From Salminus brasiliensis (taxonomy: Eukaryota; Chordata; Actinopteri; Characiformes; Bryconidae): a stretch of 64,000 nt of DNA. Where the stretch lies: contig NC_132880.1 in assembly GCF_030463535.1 (NCBI RefSeq), positions 32,356,342 through 32,420,341 on the forward strand, in the 5' to 3' direction. Position 1 is the stretch's first letter; the number at the start of each line of letters is the position of its first letter. The translations under genes were made by a program, and so were the position numbers. Under the pieces are notes generated by a model that was not told the DNA's origin, did not search any database, and worked only from the letters and a program-made list of their open reading frames with translations. Positions 36,240-47,770 of the stretch are shown piece by piece.

Positions 36240-36551
36240 CACTTGACTGGTTAAAGCTCCTCCCTCACTGAAAGCAGTGGCATGTTTTTTTTTGGATGCT
36301 CTTTGAGGTTGACAGGATGACGTTTTAGGTGCTTTTCCACATGGCAGAAACTCTTACTGCACTGAGAACGAGTGAGAGTTGCATCAAATGGTTCTGAGGA
36401 TCTTCATGCTGGGTTCCCTCAAGCTGAAAGCCTGTTAAAGGTTGTTCAGTTGTTTGTACAGCATATTTCTTTCGACATTGCTTCTCTTCACTCTCTTTTT
36501 TTCTCAAGACGTTCTGCTCATCAGCTTCTTCTTTCAGAACCAAGGAAGCCC
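36240..36551 (-). pseudogene. Partial tandem copy of the zinc-finger exon
   Basis: The first 150 or so bases repeat the start of the zinc-finger exon at 37512, encoding the same Lys-Glu-Glu-Ala-Asp-Glu-Gln-Asn-Val-Leu-Arg-Lys stretch and Gln-Thr-Thr-Glu-Gln-Pro-Leu-Thr. The AG of the splice acceptor (TTCAG in the parent) is TG here (CTTCTGGGG), so this copy could not be spliced in the same way. Only remnants of finger sequence follow, with frame changes. Confidence 0.8.
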
Positions 36552-38244
36552 CAGAAGAGTAGTTCAAAACCTTGCATCTCCAAAATGTCAACTTTCCAGG
36601 AAAAGGAAAAAAGCTACAGTTTCAAAGCTTGAAGTAGTTCATACAGATGAGCAGGGGTGTCATTAGAACGTTCAAGCATGATCCTTTTGTACTATGCACT
36701 GATGTTTTTGCAGTGATCCTCGCTGGTTAAAACTCTTCCCACAGACACTACTTTGGTACGGCTTTTCTCCAGTATGAATACTTGCATGGTATTTTAAATG
36801 GCTGGCATTAGGAAGGGTCTTCCCTCACTGAAAGCACATGTGAACCCTCACTCCAGTGTGTATTTTCTGATGCTCAGTGAAGTGGTCTGGCCTACAGAAC
36901 CTCTTCCCACATTGAAAGCAGGTAAATGGCCTCTCACCAGCGTGAATACTCATGTGATCTTTGAGATTTCTGGCCTCAATTAACCTTTTCCCACACTGAG
37001 AACACTGGTGACATTTCTCACCAGTATGAATTTTCAGATGCATTGTTGCAAGTTGATCTTGCTGGAGAAAGTCTTCCCACACATGACAAGTAAAAGGTTT
37101 TTCTCCAGTGTGTACTCTTTCGTGTGTTTTCAGCAGTCCTAGGCGGGCAAAGCTCCTACCACAGAGATTGCACAGGTAAGACTTTTCTCCAGCAAGAATC
37201 TTTTGATGTTGTTTAAAACCAGTTGCATTAGCAAAGCTTTGAGGTTGTCAGTCCGACTTTTTAGGTGCTTTCCAAGGTTTTCCACATGGCAGAAGCTCTT
37301 CCCACACTGAAAACAAGTGAGGGCTTTTTCTCTGGAGGTAACTATCAAATGGTTCTGAGGATCTTCATGCTGGGTTCCCCCAAGGTGAAAGCATGTTAAA
37401 GGTTGTTCAGTTGTTTGTACAGCATATTTCTTTCGACATTGCTTCTCTTCAGTCTCTTCTTTTCTCAAGACATTCTGCTCATCAGCTTCTTCTTTCAGAA
37501 TAAATGACACCCCTGAAGAATAGTTTATACTGGAATATCATAACTAAAACATAAGCACTGGTACAGGTTCAAGTCTTGGAGTAGTTCATACAGGTGAACA
37601 TAATTTTCAACACTTTTAGTTGTACTCATTCCAATTCCCAGCACTTAACGTATTCTCATACTGAAGTATATACCTAAAGTATAATGGCTGAGGACACTTT
37701 GAGAACAGCAGGTACACTGTGACACAGAACTGTATCAGCAGGTTTGGAGAAGACCCGTAAACCTCTGATTTACCATGGGACTGCATGTCCCACTTTCTGT
37801 GAATATTTTAGTAAGATTTTAGAAACTCTTGTGTTTTCCTCATATCTTCCTTTGACTCTTTCCTTAATGGCTTAATGGCTGTTCTGACTGAAATAAACAA
37901 AAAGATGGTCTCTGATGAGCACAGGTGTAATATTACACATATTGTTATTCAGCATCACTAATCTGCATAATAATGAATCAATTAACTAAGGAAAAACATT
38001 AAAGCTTGCTGACAAATAATATATATGTATATAATAAATTAAATTGAATTCCAATGTTTGCAGTTATGGCAATTTAGAATGCACTGCACCTTAAAGATTA
38101 TGCCTCATTATGACAGATCTGAATGTACTTTCTCTATACTTTTGTACTATACTTTTAATACTTAAAATATTGGAATACCTGCTCCTTTTCAGTTCTTCCA
38201 AAATCAAGGAAATAAAAAAAGAGTTTATCCTGCTTTTTTCAGAT

Positions 38245-38490
38245 GGAATTTGGCTTCCACTAACCCATCAGTTTAACCCATCCATGCAGTGAACACACAC
38301 ATACACACCAGTTAAACACACACAGTGGACAGTGGACACATGTTGTAGGCATTGCTGCGCTGTCTGGGGAGCCAGGGGAGCCTTGCTCAAGGGCTTAACA
38401 GTGGAAGCTTGCTGAGTCCGGGTTTCAAACCCACAACCCTGTCATCAATAGTTCGGAGCTCTTACCGCTGAGCCACCACTGCACCACTGC
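38245..38490 (-). repeat. tRNA-derived SINE-like repeat A, copy 2
   Basis: The reverse complement shows the same order as 17811-18180: GTGGCTCAGCGGTAAGAGC head, a GGGTTTGAAACCC B-box-like block, then CCCTTGAGCAAGG and a CA/TG-rich 3' part. Confidence 0.75.
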
Positions 38491-38499
38491 ATTCAGCAA

Positions 38500-38760
38500 G
38501 AGCAATGCAAGAGCATTAGTGAGGGATGTTGGAGGATCACTACACCACCTCATCCCAAAAGTGTTGGACGAAGCACCATCATTCCAAAGAACACAGTTCC
38601 ACAGCTCAGAGTTTTATACCATTCTAACCCACCACTAATATTAGGCATAGTGCCAGTTAGTTTGTAGGGCTCTCTGCTCCAGACAGTACTTCTCTACAGG
38701 GAACAGACAAGCCGAACTGTTGCTGATGCACCACTTTAATGCAGAAAGGCTAATTGCACA
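38500..38760 (-). mobile_element. MITE copy (family of 7090-7262)
   Basis: The reverse complement of 38545-38605 matches 7100-7160 nearly base for base. The block TCTCTACAGGGA(A/C)C near 38692 is also found at 41852. Non-coding. Confidence 0.7.
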
Positions 38761-39555
38761 CTAAGGTGTATTACTCAGTAACGACACAGAGTAATGCACC
38801 TTAGTATTACTTAGTAATGACTTCTGTACAAACTAGTGAGGCTATTCTTTGGTTCTAGAAGCTGGTAATAACACTTTCTGCTCGCCAGCAGACCATAGGC
38901 TGTTTGAGGGGTTAAATAGTAGGAGTAAATGTACAATTCTCAGATATAAACATACAAACACAAACAAATTAGGTACATATTTAGCTCTTCTATCTAGATC
39001 AAGCCAAGCCACCAAGCTGTGTTATCTAGCTGTCAGTTTCAGCGTGGTCCATGTCAGCACTGCACTGCTTCTCACTTCATTAGGTTGGAGTGTTAGGTTG
39101 TGAGTGTTTTTTATCATTTAATTCAGGTTTATTTGCTCTGCACTAATTACTGAAACTGAATCTTTCAGTCAAACAACAAATAAAATAAGGAGCTGGGAGA
39201 GGCAGATGAAGTGACAGTGTTGATAAAGATAATGTTTCTCTTTACACTGAAAAACAGAGATGCATTGAATTTACTTGCCTCATTGTTTCCATGTGAATAA
39301 CTACACTACATCAACACTATGACTGCCAAAAGGAAGTAAACCGAACGGCAGTATTTGTGCTGGTATAATTAATTCATGTGGAAATGATGTAGACATTTAC
39401 ACCGTATTGTTTGGCATTGTACTGGCCTGTCATTGTACAGATTTAATTACAACAACAACAGACATTTAAACAAAGATTGCAACACAATACATAATAACTG
39501 CTCCAATAACCGCTGCGTAATGTTTGTCCTCCACGGAGTTCGCCTCAGCTCGTAC

Positions 39556-39592
39556 CTGTGGTACCGGAAGACATGGATTTCTGTGCCGGCAT
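39556..39592 (-). pseudogene. Predicted first coding exon of the zinc-finger pseudogene
   Basis: A 37-nt segment with an ATG and 12 codons, then a GT donor. The single leftover G joins with GG of the exon at 37512 to give Gly in frame. Phase agreement and strand support the link, but the 2-kb intron was not tested by transcript data. Confidence 0.5.
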
Positions 39593-40239
39593 AGTGATCT
39601 GTTCCTCTCGTGGCTGAGTCCAGCTCTGGCTGAAAGATGATTTTATAATCCTACCTGACTAAGTCGTCCTTAATGGGACTGAGGAGAAACGTGCGGATCT
39701 CAGTGTTTCCAAACTGCCTGCCATTAAATGCATGATGCAATATGCATATAAATAACCATTAAGCACTGTGTTAAGTAGCCGTCTGCAGTCTTCCATTCAC
39801 TAACGTTGTAAACTGCTAGCGGGTGCTCAATTAAAGATTAACACTGTAATACATTGTAACAGCTCGCTTTGATCAAGCACTGGCTTTAGTATTTGTTTGT
39901 TAACAGTATGATTTATACTCCTCATTTGTAGTTTCTCCCAGAGTAGCTATGCTAATGCCGGGGCTTAGGAAGGTTGCTTTCATTGCGAGGCTCTGATTAC
40001 TGATGACCTGATTAAAGTTCTGGCCTAATCAGCAAAATAATGCAATACACCACACAACCTGAACAGCATTTATTAATTACTTTCTGCTTGTTTTAAATAA
40101 CATTCAAAGGCCTCGCACTGCAGTGTGAATGCAAGTATTTTATTTCTGTCTAAAGGAGGGCTAACAAGAGCATGCAACTTTCTAAATATGTAAAATTGAA
40201 CCAAAGTAAAAGTATATATTTTTGTTTGAATTTATTTTT
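39593..40239. other. Intergenic, apparently unique sequence
   Basis: No gene or repeat recognised. Upstream flank of the zinc-finger pseudogene. Confidence 0.35.
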
Positions 40240-40442
40240 TTGACCACACTGCTCTTCTCACAATACACAAATGAGTGTACATCCATGAAACCCTCAAAAT
40301 CCTCAAAATCCTGAAGTTCTCAGATGATTTGACAGTCATTGGTCTCATCCGGGACAGTGACGAGTCTGCCTACAGACGGGTTGTGGAGCAGGTGGTCCTC
40401 TGAAGCAATCACAACAACCTGGAGCTGAACACAGCCAAGACA

Positions 40443-40994
40443 GTGGAGATGAGAGTGGACTTCAGGAGAAGTCCTCCAACCCTTCCAGCACTCACCATTC
40501 TCAACAGTACTGTAACGGCTGTGGACTCCTACAAGTTCCTAGGCACAATAATCTCCAAGGACTTGAAATGGGACTGCAACATCAGCACCATCATCAAGAG
40601 AGCTCAGCAGAGGCTGTACTTCGTGCGTCAGCTGAGCAAGTTCAACCTGCCCAAGGAGCTGATGGTGCAGTTCTACACCGCTACCATAGAATCTGTCCTC
40701 ACCGCATCCATCACAGTGTGGGGCAGCTCAGCCACCAAACATGACACCCACAGACTGCAGCGCACCATCAGGTCTGCAGAGAGAACCATCGGTGTGAAGT
40801 TACCCTCCCTACCGGACCTGCACACGGCCAGAACCAGGAAGCGTGTCGAGAACATCGTCCGTGATCCGTCACACCCTGGACATCACCTGTTCCTGTATCT
40901 TCCCTCAGGTCGGCGTTTCAGCCAGTTGATGATCAAGACCTCCAGGCTACAGAGAAGCTTCTTCCCACACGCCATCACACTCATGAACAGCTGA
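40443..40994 (+). CDS. LINE ORF2 C-terminal fragment (reverse transcriptase end)
   Basis: A 183-codon open frame within the L2-like element. It holds the region after the reverse-transcriptase catalytic box and the conserved element C-terminus ending Ala-Ile-Thr-Leu-Met-Asn-Ser. It lacks the endonuclease and catalytic core, so it cannot be functional. The ATG is internal to the original protein. Confidence 0.85.
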   Translation: MEMRVDFRRSPPTLPALTILNSTVTAVDSYKFLGTIISKDLKWDCNISTIIKRAQQRLYFVRQLSKFNLPKELMVQFYTATIESVLTASITVWGSSATKHDTHRLQRTIRSAERTIGVKLPSLPDLHTARTRKRVENIVRDPSHPGHHLFLYLPSGRRFSQLMIKTSRLQRSFFPHAITLMNS

Positions 40995-41395
40995 ACATTA
41001 CAACACTACTTTCTGAATACAGTCTACTACACACATACATCCTATCCAGATGTTCTCTCACTCTCCTTTCTCTGTACTGCACTTTTATTTATCTGATAGT
41101 GTCTCAGAACAATCTGTACTACCGTCTCAACCAGTGACTTCTATGTTCTCCATATTCATATCTATTTAATCCAGTTTACACTGTTCTTTACTGCTGCACT
41201 TAGCATTTTACTTTAAATATACAACTTTGCACATGTTAGGTTTACAGGTGTGTCTGTGTGTGTATGTCACTGTTTGTGTGTGTGTGTAGGTTGGGTGTGT
41301 TTGTTACTTCTGTAATGTCAGTAATCGTGCACTGTAAGCTACTGTAACCAAAACCAAATTCCTTGTATGTGTAAGCATACTTGGCCAATAAAGTC

Positions 41396-41421
41396 TAATT
41401 CTGATTCTGATTCTGATTCTG
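41396..41421 (+). repeat. (TTCTGA)n LINE tail
   Basis: Four tandem ATTCTG-type units at the very 3' end of the LINE. Confidence 0.9.
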
Positions 41422-41769
41422 AGAGCAAATGGCAGGAGTGAGTCTTTAAGCTGACAGCAGAGAGACTTTGTTCATTATTCATAGTTTTTTATTCAAAATT
41501 AACTTGAGAAGAAATTGATTGGCAGCCCTAAATGGTGCACTAAGTAATTTGATTCAATGGTTTTAGAAATATTATAATGCATTACAAGTATTCAAGGCCT
41601 AATAACATCATTAATGTTTATTCCACACCACAATAGCAGTCCCCTTTTCAGGAACTATAACGTTCACAGGTATATACAAGTCATTACATGGTATATCTTT
41701 GTTATGGTGCAGGACCAGAGCTTACATAACCACCTAACCAACCAACAAAACAAAACAAAACACCCATCT

Positions 41770-41985
41770 AGCTCATGCCTGTCATTGGGCATAGTGCCAA
41801 TAGGTTCATGTTTATGTCCCCCAGAGAATTATATTCTATTGGTAATACATTTCTACAGGGACCAGGCAAGTGGTGTGTGTGTGCATTTGTACATATGTGT
41901 CAGCAATGGGTGCAACTTAAAGTAGCTGAATGCGTTCAGTAGAAAGGGTGTCCACAAATATGTGGATATACAACATACAAATGAC
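41770..41985 (+). mobile_element. MITE fragment, same family as 38500-38760
   Basis: Shares TTGGGCATAGTGCCAATAGG with the TTAGGCATAGTGCCAGTTAG block at 38641 and the TTTCTACAGGGACC block. It ends with a GGTGTCCACAAATATGTGGATA terminal motif. The left end is missing. Confidence 0.6.
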
Positions 41986-42953
41986 CTCATTTATCCCCTT
42001 TCTGCAGCCTCCTGTTTGAAAATAAATGCTGCTGTCATCTAGACACACAACTCAATAACCCCAAAATACTTGATGAAATAAAGTAAACCAGTACAAAAGC
42101 AGTACATTTTGAGAAATAATGTAATATCTGAAAATGTCCATATTACATTTTGCCCCACGTTTTGCTGCCTCGCTCTCTCTCTATGCCCCTGTACATAATC
42201 TGGTGGTTTTCTGCAGTTCTAATATATTCCAGTTACTTGCTGTTTCCTGTTACATGCAGCCCATCTAGTTCCCCATCCTAGCCTGGCTAATACTCATTAA
42301 AAAGAGAGAATGACCTCCAGAATCATTTTGACGAATGCAACCGAGCATGACAGAGAAGTGAAAGGAAGAGGAATGAAGGGGCGAATGCAGTTCAGGACAG
42401 CTAGAGAGAGAAGACAGAATGAGGGAGAGATAGAAATAGGCACGCAGAAGGAAAGACGGATGGACGAGGGGGGATTTTTCAAGGTTGAGAGAGCTGACAT
42501 TCTGGAAGAGAGAGAGAGCGGCCGCAGCGCACTTTCGGTCCTTCTTTCAGGCTGTCCTGTTCTGCGGAGTCACTGATAACACACAATCATAAATTCAGCA
42601 CTTACCAAGCCACGCTAAAAATGGTGCTAAAGCCCTATTCATCAGAATCCCTCTTCGAAACTTTCTTGCTTTTTATTCCTTTATTAATCTTAAAGGGCCC
42701 ATTTCATGGACAACATGATTTACTTTCAAATGAAGGGATTTGATGTCGTAGGTAAACATTGTTGAAGTATCATACTGTACTATTTACTCCATACCGTCCT
42801 TATATGTCAATTAAGCTTATCAAACAGCCTGTTTTTGATTTATTGTTCTAGTGATGTCACCACAGCAGTTTAGCACCATCTATTCACACTGAAGTTATAT
42901 GAGTGTTTTAATGCAGACTGCTTTGAATGAGTACAATGCAGCAAGGCAGCCAA
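41986..42953. other. Intergenic, no gene seen
   Basis: Contains a purine-rich GA tract at about 42330-42520. The 88-codon frame across it is compositional, not a recognised protein. Confidence 0.4.
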
Positions 42954-43220
42954 TCAGAACAATGGTCATTATATGTATCAGCTGTAAGAACACAGTAAAA
43001 ATACAGCATGGTTGGGAAGTTTGCAACATGAATGAAAGTTTCTGGTACATAAAATATTCAATTCAATTTAATTCAATTAAAATGCATTCATATAGCGCTT
43101 TACAGAGATCCGGGTCCGAGCCTCTTTTGAGCAAGCCAGTGGCGACAGTGGCAAGGAAAAACTCTTGAGAGATTGAGAGGAAGAAACCTTGAGAGAAACC
43201 AAGACTCAAAAGGGGAATCC
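42954..43220 (-). repeat. Composite repeat, copy 1 (element F with (ATTCA)n tail)
   Basis: The left part (ACAATGGTCATTATATGTAT to CATAAAATATTC) and the right part (ATATAGCGCTTTACAGAGAT, GGGTCCGAGC, GGCGACAGTGGCAAG) recur in the same order at 43886-44150. The right part is element F in reverse orientation, as at 49525-49712. Its short-repeat tail (GAATT)n is typical of a SINE/LINE-like 3' end. Confidence 0.75.
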
Positions 43221-43885
43221 ATTCCCTTCTGGTCGACACCGGATATCACAATAAAGCAAAAAAGGTCCCATCAAGCCATAAAAGTTGAAAACAGGATCAG
43301 GACAGGATCGAGACTAAAATACAAGACTAATGTATGATAAGAGCCTTTTAAAATGTTTTATTTTTTTATTTTCAGCTACTGTATTTAGGTGTTAAAGCTA
43401 TTGCAAACAGAAGTGAGGGTCCTGTAGTGTTTAAGGGGTTTTAATTTGTCAACCATGTATCAACACTATTCTTCCCAATCTGCCTGTCTTCATTCATCCT
43501 CTCGGCCATCACAGGGGGTGATTGGTGGTCATGGGTAAATCTGCTAAAGTGGTGCAGGAATGCAAACTTGGCACTGGCTACTGGAGGAGAGCCTGTCCTC
43601 CTGACAAGACTGGACAAAAGTAGCTGGAAGAAGTTGGTAAATGACCCTGAATCTGACGTCAGCTCTTTTACTCGGCCCCTACAAGGGCACGGATGAGAAT
43701 ACAGTGCTGCTGAGGGTGCAATCCCTGTGATTGGAAAGTGTTCACCAGAGCTGTCTGGCTTTGCTCCACATCATGCTCTTCCTGCAGAAACACTTGGCCC
43801 TAAATAACCATCAGCAGGTTTATTACTCAGTTATTCATCTTTTGCTATTAATAAGTAACTACTACGAAACCAATATGCTCTACTT
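43221..43885. other. Spacer between the two composite-repeat copies
   Basis: No gene recognised. Confidence 0.4.
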
Positions 43886-44150
43886 TATTGGACAATGGTC
43901 ATATTATGTATCACTGTAAGAACACAGTAAAATACAGCATGTTTGGCAACAGAAACATGAATGAAAGCTGTTTCTGGTACATAAAATATTCAATTCAATT
44001 CAATTCAATTCAAATTTATTCATATAGCGCTTTACAGAGATCCGGGTCCGAGCTTCTTTTGAGCAAGACAGTGGCGACAGTGGCAAGAAAAACTCCCTCA
44101 GATCGAGAGGAAGAGACCTTGAGAGGAACTAAGACTCAAAAGGGGAATCC
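43886..44150 (-). repeat. Composite repeat, copy 2 (element F)
   Basis: Same composite as 42954-43220, offset by about 930 bp. It has a longer ATTCA tail (about 43988-44012) and a few indels. The shared junction between its two parts suggests the pair arose by local duplication. Confidence 0.75.
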
Positions 44151-44558
44151 AGTGTCAGTCATTCTTATCGCTAATTATCACTGGTCTGTTTCTGCTGGAT
44201 ATTCTGTCGGATATCAATACAAGATGCAAACCACTTAACGGAATTCCAGATTACAGAACCTAAAAGAGCCTGCAAAAATCTGGAGAAAGGTCTTGTGGAC
44301 AGAGGAGACTAAGATCCTGCTGATGATCCAAAGTATACTACTTTATCTATGTAACATGGTGGTGAGTTGTCATTGCTTGGGCATGTATGGCTGTCACAAG
44401 TACTGGCTCATTTCATTTCATATCCTACAGCAAGATAATGATGCTGCTAATGCACAGGTGTTTTTCAAAGTACAAAATGGAAAGTTCTCACCAGTCACCC
44501 AATTTAAAACTTTAGAACTTAAGAGAACAAGGCCCTGAAGCGGAGGGCTGGCTGGCTG

Positions 44559-44764
44559 GTTTGTGTGGCGCAACAGATAACAGCACTACTGGCCAGTGAG
44601 CTACCACAGCATGTGGGAGACTGGGGTTCGATTCCCAGTCTGGATGATTATGCTGCACTACGCCATTAAGAGTCCTTGGGCAAGACTCCTAACACTACAT
44701 TGGCGCGACCTCTGTAATACAAGTGACCTTGTAAATCAAATGCCGTAAATGTAAATATAAATGG
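44559..44764 (+). repeat. tRNA-derived SINE-like repeat B, copy 2
   Basis: Has a tRNA B-box-like GGTTCGATTCCCAGTC near 44625, then CCTTGGGCAAGACTCCTAAC, ACTACATTGG and a 3' end AAATGCCGTAAATGTAA. The best copy of repeat B here; degraded copies are at 11935-12121 and, in reverse, 55890-55990. Confidence 0.75.
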
Positions 44765-45665
44765 CTGCATTAGAGGAAGGTGAGGTGATACTCAGCACCT
44801 GATGATGTATATGTATCACAAACGTCAAGCAGTCATTGCATGCAAGATATATGCAACAAAGTGCTAAACATAACTGCTTTAATGTACCTATCATTGTTTT
44901 GTCCCAAACATTATGGTGCTCTGAAATTAGGGGGACTGTGTAAAAAGTGTTGTATTTTCAACATGGTGAAATGATCTGCAATGTATGCAAATACCCTTAA
45001 ATTATTTGTTTTTCCCCACAAACATTATAGATAGCACCGTATATGTGTGTGTGTGGGTGGAGGTTACAGAAATCTAATTTTTAGGCCCCAAAGCACTCGG
45101 GTCCATAGGTTATGAGGTGTGGACAAATGGTAGACGTCCCTTTGGCTGGTGAACTTCCTGAGATCTGTCCCAAGTGACATATATCTTAATGAATAAGTCA
45201 AATAGGCCCAAAAACACTTCACTTTATACTTGGAGTATGCTGTCCACTGCATTTGCAACATGCGTTAATCAGGATTGATCTCAGTCATCATTTAGGTGTT
45301 ATTTGCTCCTGTTTCATCCAAAGCAGTGGCCAGATTTGGAGGCAAACACTTGGCCAAGAATACACGCAGGCCGGAACTTCAGCACAGATGGACCGCAGGC
45401 TTTGTTTGCCCGGCAAATATTTACCCAGCCTGTGAGTGGGTGCGGGAACATTCAGAAGACAGTTGGGCTAGCAGCTCACTGGACACAAAGTATACAACAC
45501 AGCACATACTGGTGTTGTGTTTTCTCACTGGACACTGTATCATTGGCTTGACTATCCAGTGGCAGCTCTGTGGAGCTACGTTCTGGTCATTTCTCAGATA
45601 AGAATTAGAAAGTGTAAGAAAACATTAGACATAAAATAAGGTAAACAATAAATGTTAGTTGTACA
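44765..45665. other. Intergenic, no gene seen
   Basis: No gene or repeat family recognised. Confidence 0.4.
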
Positions 45666-46165
45666 GTCCTAAAGTATTCGGATGATGACCATTTCTGTCA
45701 TTTATGAGCCTGCTACAAAAGTAATGGGACAATTGTTTGATAAGCAGTTTCATAGCCCGTTCCCTTGGCATTTCGTGGCAAATCTGGCACATAAAAGATC
45801 GGAAGATGATTCCAATGTTTCACTGATGTTCATGGAAACTCTCGATTCAAAGATGTGGCGATGCAAGAAAAGGAGGTCAACATTAGGCTGAAAAACCAAA
45901 ACAAACGTATCAGTACCAAACATTGGTACCAGTACCAACACTTTGGTAAGTTCATGCAAAGAAGGAATGCACTGGTGAGCTCAGCAACACCAAGAAAACT
46001 GGAAGACCATGAAAGACAACCAAACAGCAGAATTCTTTCCTTGGTGAAAACAACAGAAACAGAAGGTGGCTGCTGTAAAGGCCTGCAAAGCATCTTAAGG
46101 GATTTAGCATTTGGTGATGTCCATGTAACTTCAAAGGATTTGCATCCAAGTATTTAAAATATTAT
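45666..46165 (+). mobile_element. Tc1-like transposon remnant
   Basis: The start CAGTCCTAAAGTATTCGG resembles the CAGTAAGGTCCGTAAGTATT motif at 61431. The interior encodes traces of a helix-turn-helix-type stretch (Leu-Val-Ser-Ser-Ala-Thr-Pro-Arg-Lys). The 3' blocks GGCCTGCAAAGCATCTTAAG and TGATGTCCATG are, as I recall, part of a common fish DNA transposon. Family and ends are uncertain. Confidence 0.5.
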
Positions 46166-46194
46166 ATTCATAATTTCTCACTGGGCACTGTATA

Positions 46195-46315
46195 CTTGAG
46201 GCAGTGTTGTCTCAGAGGTTGATGAGAGGCTTGTGGGTTCGATACTGTCACTGTGGAAACCAAATTCAATCTGTGTCCAACACAAATGGTGTATATGCTT
46301 GTCTTGTCTAATTAT
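46195..46315 (+). repeat. Degraded SINE-like repeat A fragment
   Basis: Keeps a TGTGGGTTCGATAC B-box-like block, then a GTCCAACACAAATGGTGTATATG segment shared with 18061-18085. The head is poor. Confidence 0.45.
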
Positions 46316-47580
46316 CACTGCTTTTACATATGAATTCTTGGAGGTTTGGACATTATCGGGTGTTACCCTTTCACATATGTAGCGTACAGCCAGATATTTT
46401 TTGGTGTCTGATGTCTTCTCACTACAGGAAATGTTAGGCAAGGGGAAGCACCTGTGTAGCATGTATAGGAGGCACAGCAGGACGCAAAAAAGTGTGGAAA
46501 ATAGCGGTGTTTTGTTTACAGCACACTAAAGAAGCAGAATGAGGCTGCCGACTGATCCAAAATAATGTCATCAGCACCCCACTGTGAATTTTGTGGGAAA
46601 AATCTTCTGCTCTATTCAAGTCTTAGTACAGTCGGTACAGCGGACATTTTCATTCACACATGCAGCTCTTCAGGAAAGGTTCTGGATAACCGTGCTTGTT
46701 GGAAAGGGGCTTATGTTACTTTGTCCATTTACTTTTGACACTGTGAAAATGGAGAGACTATGTAAAATATGTCTAATTCCTAAACAGTTCTATGATTTAT
46801 ATATTGTTTATGTTAAACCCCTTAAAGGGCTGTCAGTCTACACTTCAATCACACACAGTAACCATCCACTTCTGGATCTGACTGTGTATATATATAGAAC
46901 GAGATAAACCTCGCTATATATATAGATGGAAGTAGAGTGTTCGGATGAATGGCTAGATAGACAGATACATTAGATAGACAGACAATTTGCATATTCCTAA
47001 ATACACAGGATTTCTGTACCCTGTCTGGATTAGTCTGCAGTTAAAGGTGCTCTGATCTTTCCCTTGATGTTCACAACCTGCAACCAGCAAAGTCATGAGC
47101 TGAACAATGGGTTTTGACATTAGACCCTTTCACACACTCTCTTGAGGCAACACTCTCTTCTTCTTTATCTCACTTGCCGTCTCTGCACATGGTCTCTAAT
47201 AATGTAAAAGTGAGCCTGTGGGAGTTGTGATGCTTGCATGTAAAAACAAAAAATGTCATTTCATTTTCCCAAGATCAATGAAAGAAAAGGTCCTGCCATA
47301 ATAAAATGTTGTTTTGAATCTCACTGTTGGGTAGGCTGAAAATTGTGGCTCCCCCTGTTTGTGTGTGTGTGTGTGTTGGAGGGGTATTAAAGGAGATGTC
47401 TAAAAGTCCTACTCCAGCAGTCGCTGCTCCTGGTGCACTTTAATTAGCTGGAAAGGCCCCAGGACACTCTGAATACTTCCTAGGAATTTTAAATTGTATT
47501 CCTGCACTGCTGGCCATTTCCCATCTCTCATTTGTATTCATGGACACTGGGGAGGGAGAAATATCACATTAGCCTACATC
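46316..47580. other. Intergenic, no gene seen
   Basis: A GATA/GACA-type degenerate microsatellite lies near 46950-46985 and short TG runs near 47360-47375. No gene recognised. Confidence 0.4.
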
Positions 47581-47603
47581 TTTCTCTCTCTCTCTCTCTC
47601 TCA
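47581..47603. repeat. (TC)n microsatellite
   Basis: About ten TC units directly before a dispersed repeat. Confidence 0.9.
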
Positions 47604-47770
47604 GAGTTCAGTTCAACGGTGCTTTATTGGCATGAACGTTCCAATATATACATTATCAACAGCCTTGTTAAAAATCAACAAGCAAACATTAGCAAGGGAA
47701 ATAAAGACACTGGCTGTAGATTTGAACAGAACAGGAGCTCTTTACAGGATTAATAACAGTCAATAAAAGA
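47604..47770. repeat. Dispersed repeat starting GTTCAGTTCAACGGTGCTTT
   Basis: I recall this kind of sequence (TTTATTGGCATGA block) as a common interspersed repeat of fish genomes. No second copy was seen in this window, so the call rests on memory. Confidence 0.35.

Larger units (their letters stand above)
37513..39555 (-). other. Intron of the zinc-finger pseudogene
   Basis: Contains a SINE-like repeat A copy (38245-38490) and a MITE copy (38500-38760), both read on the minus strand. The rest shows nothing recognisable. Confidence 0.5.
36672..39592 (-). pseudogene. C2H2 zinc-finger gene, broken (two exons)
   Basis: Probable former poly-zinc-finger DNA-binding protein. Exon 1 (39592-39556) encodes Met-Pro-Ala-Gln-Lys-Ser-Met and ends with a CACAG|GTACG donor. 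Exon 2 (37512-36672) follows a TTCTTCAG acceptor in matching phase. It encodes an acidic linker (Lys-Glu-Glu-Ala-Asp-Glu) and then about eight C2H2 units joined by His-Thr-Gly-Glu-Lys linkers. Breaks: a frameshift near 37245 with loss of part of a finger, a Cys-to-Trp change in another (about 37075), and a TGA at 36827-36825. Three fingers keep all Cys/His ligands (roughly 37176-37114, 37008-36946 and 36924-36862). Copies in other fish may be intact; the family member cannot be named. Confidence 0.82.
40240..41421 (+). mobile_element. 5'-truncated L2/CR1-like LINE, 3' end
   Basis: Non-LTR retrotransposon fragment. The reverse-transcriptase segment begins near 40300 with a decayed Phe-Ser-Asp-Asp (the catalytic Phe-Ala-Asp-Asp box). 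A TGA at 40401-40403 interrupts it. The frame is then open to 40994, with Asp-Ser-Tyr-Lys-Phe-Leu-Gly-Thr-Ile-Ile-Ser and Asp-Pro-Ser-His-Pro-Gly-His-His-Leu-Phe, the typical C-terminal end of fish L2 proteins. A 3'UTR of about 400 bp ends in a (TTCTGA)n tail, characteristic of L2-type elements. The 183-codon open frame means a relatively young or well-preserved copy. Confidence 0.9.

Noticed and set aside
42310..42576. 88-codon Arg/Glu-rich frame
   Set aside because: Explained by a purine-rich GA tract; no domain or neighbouring exons.
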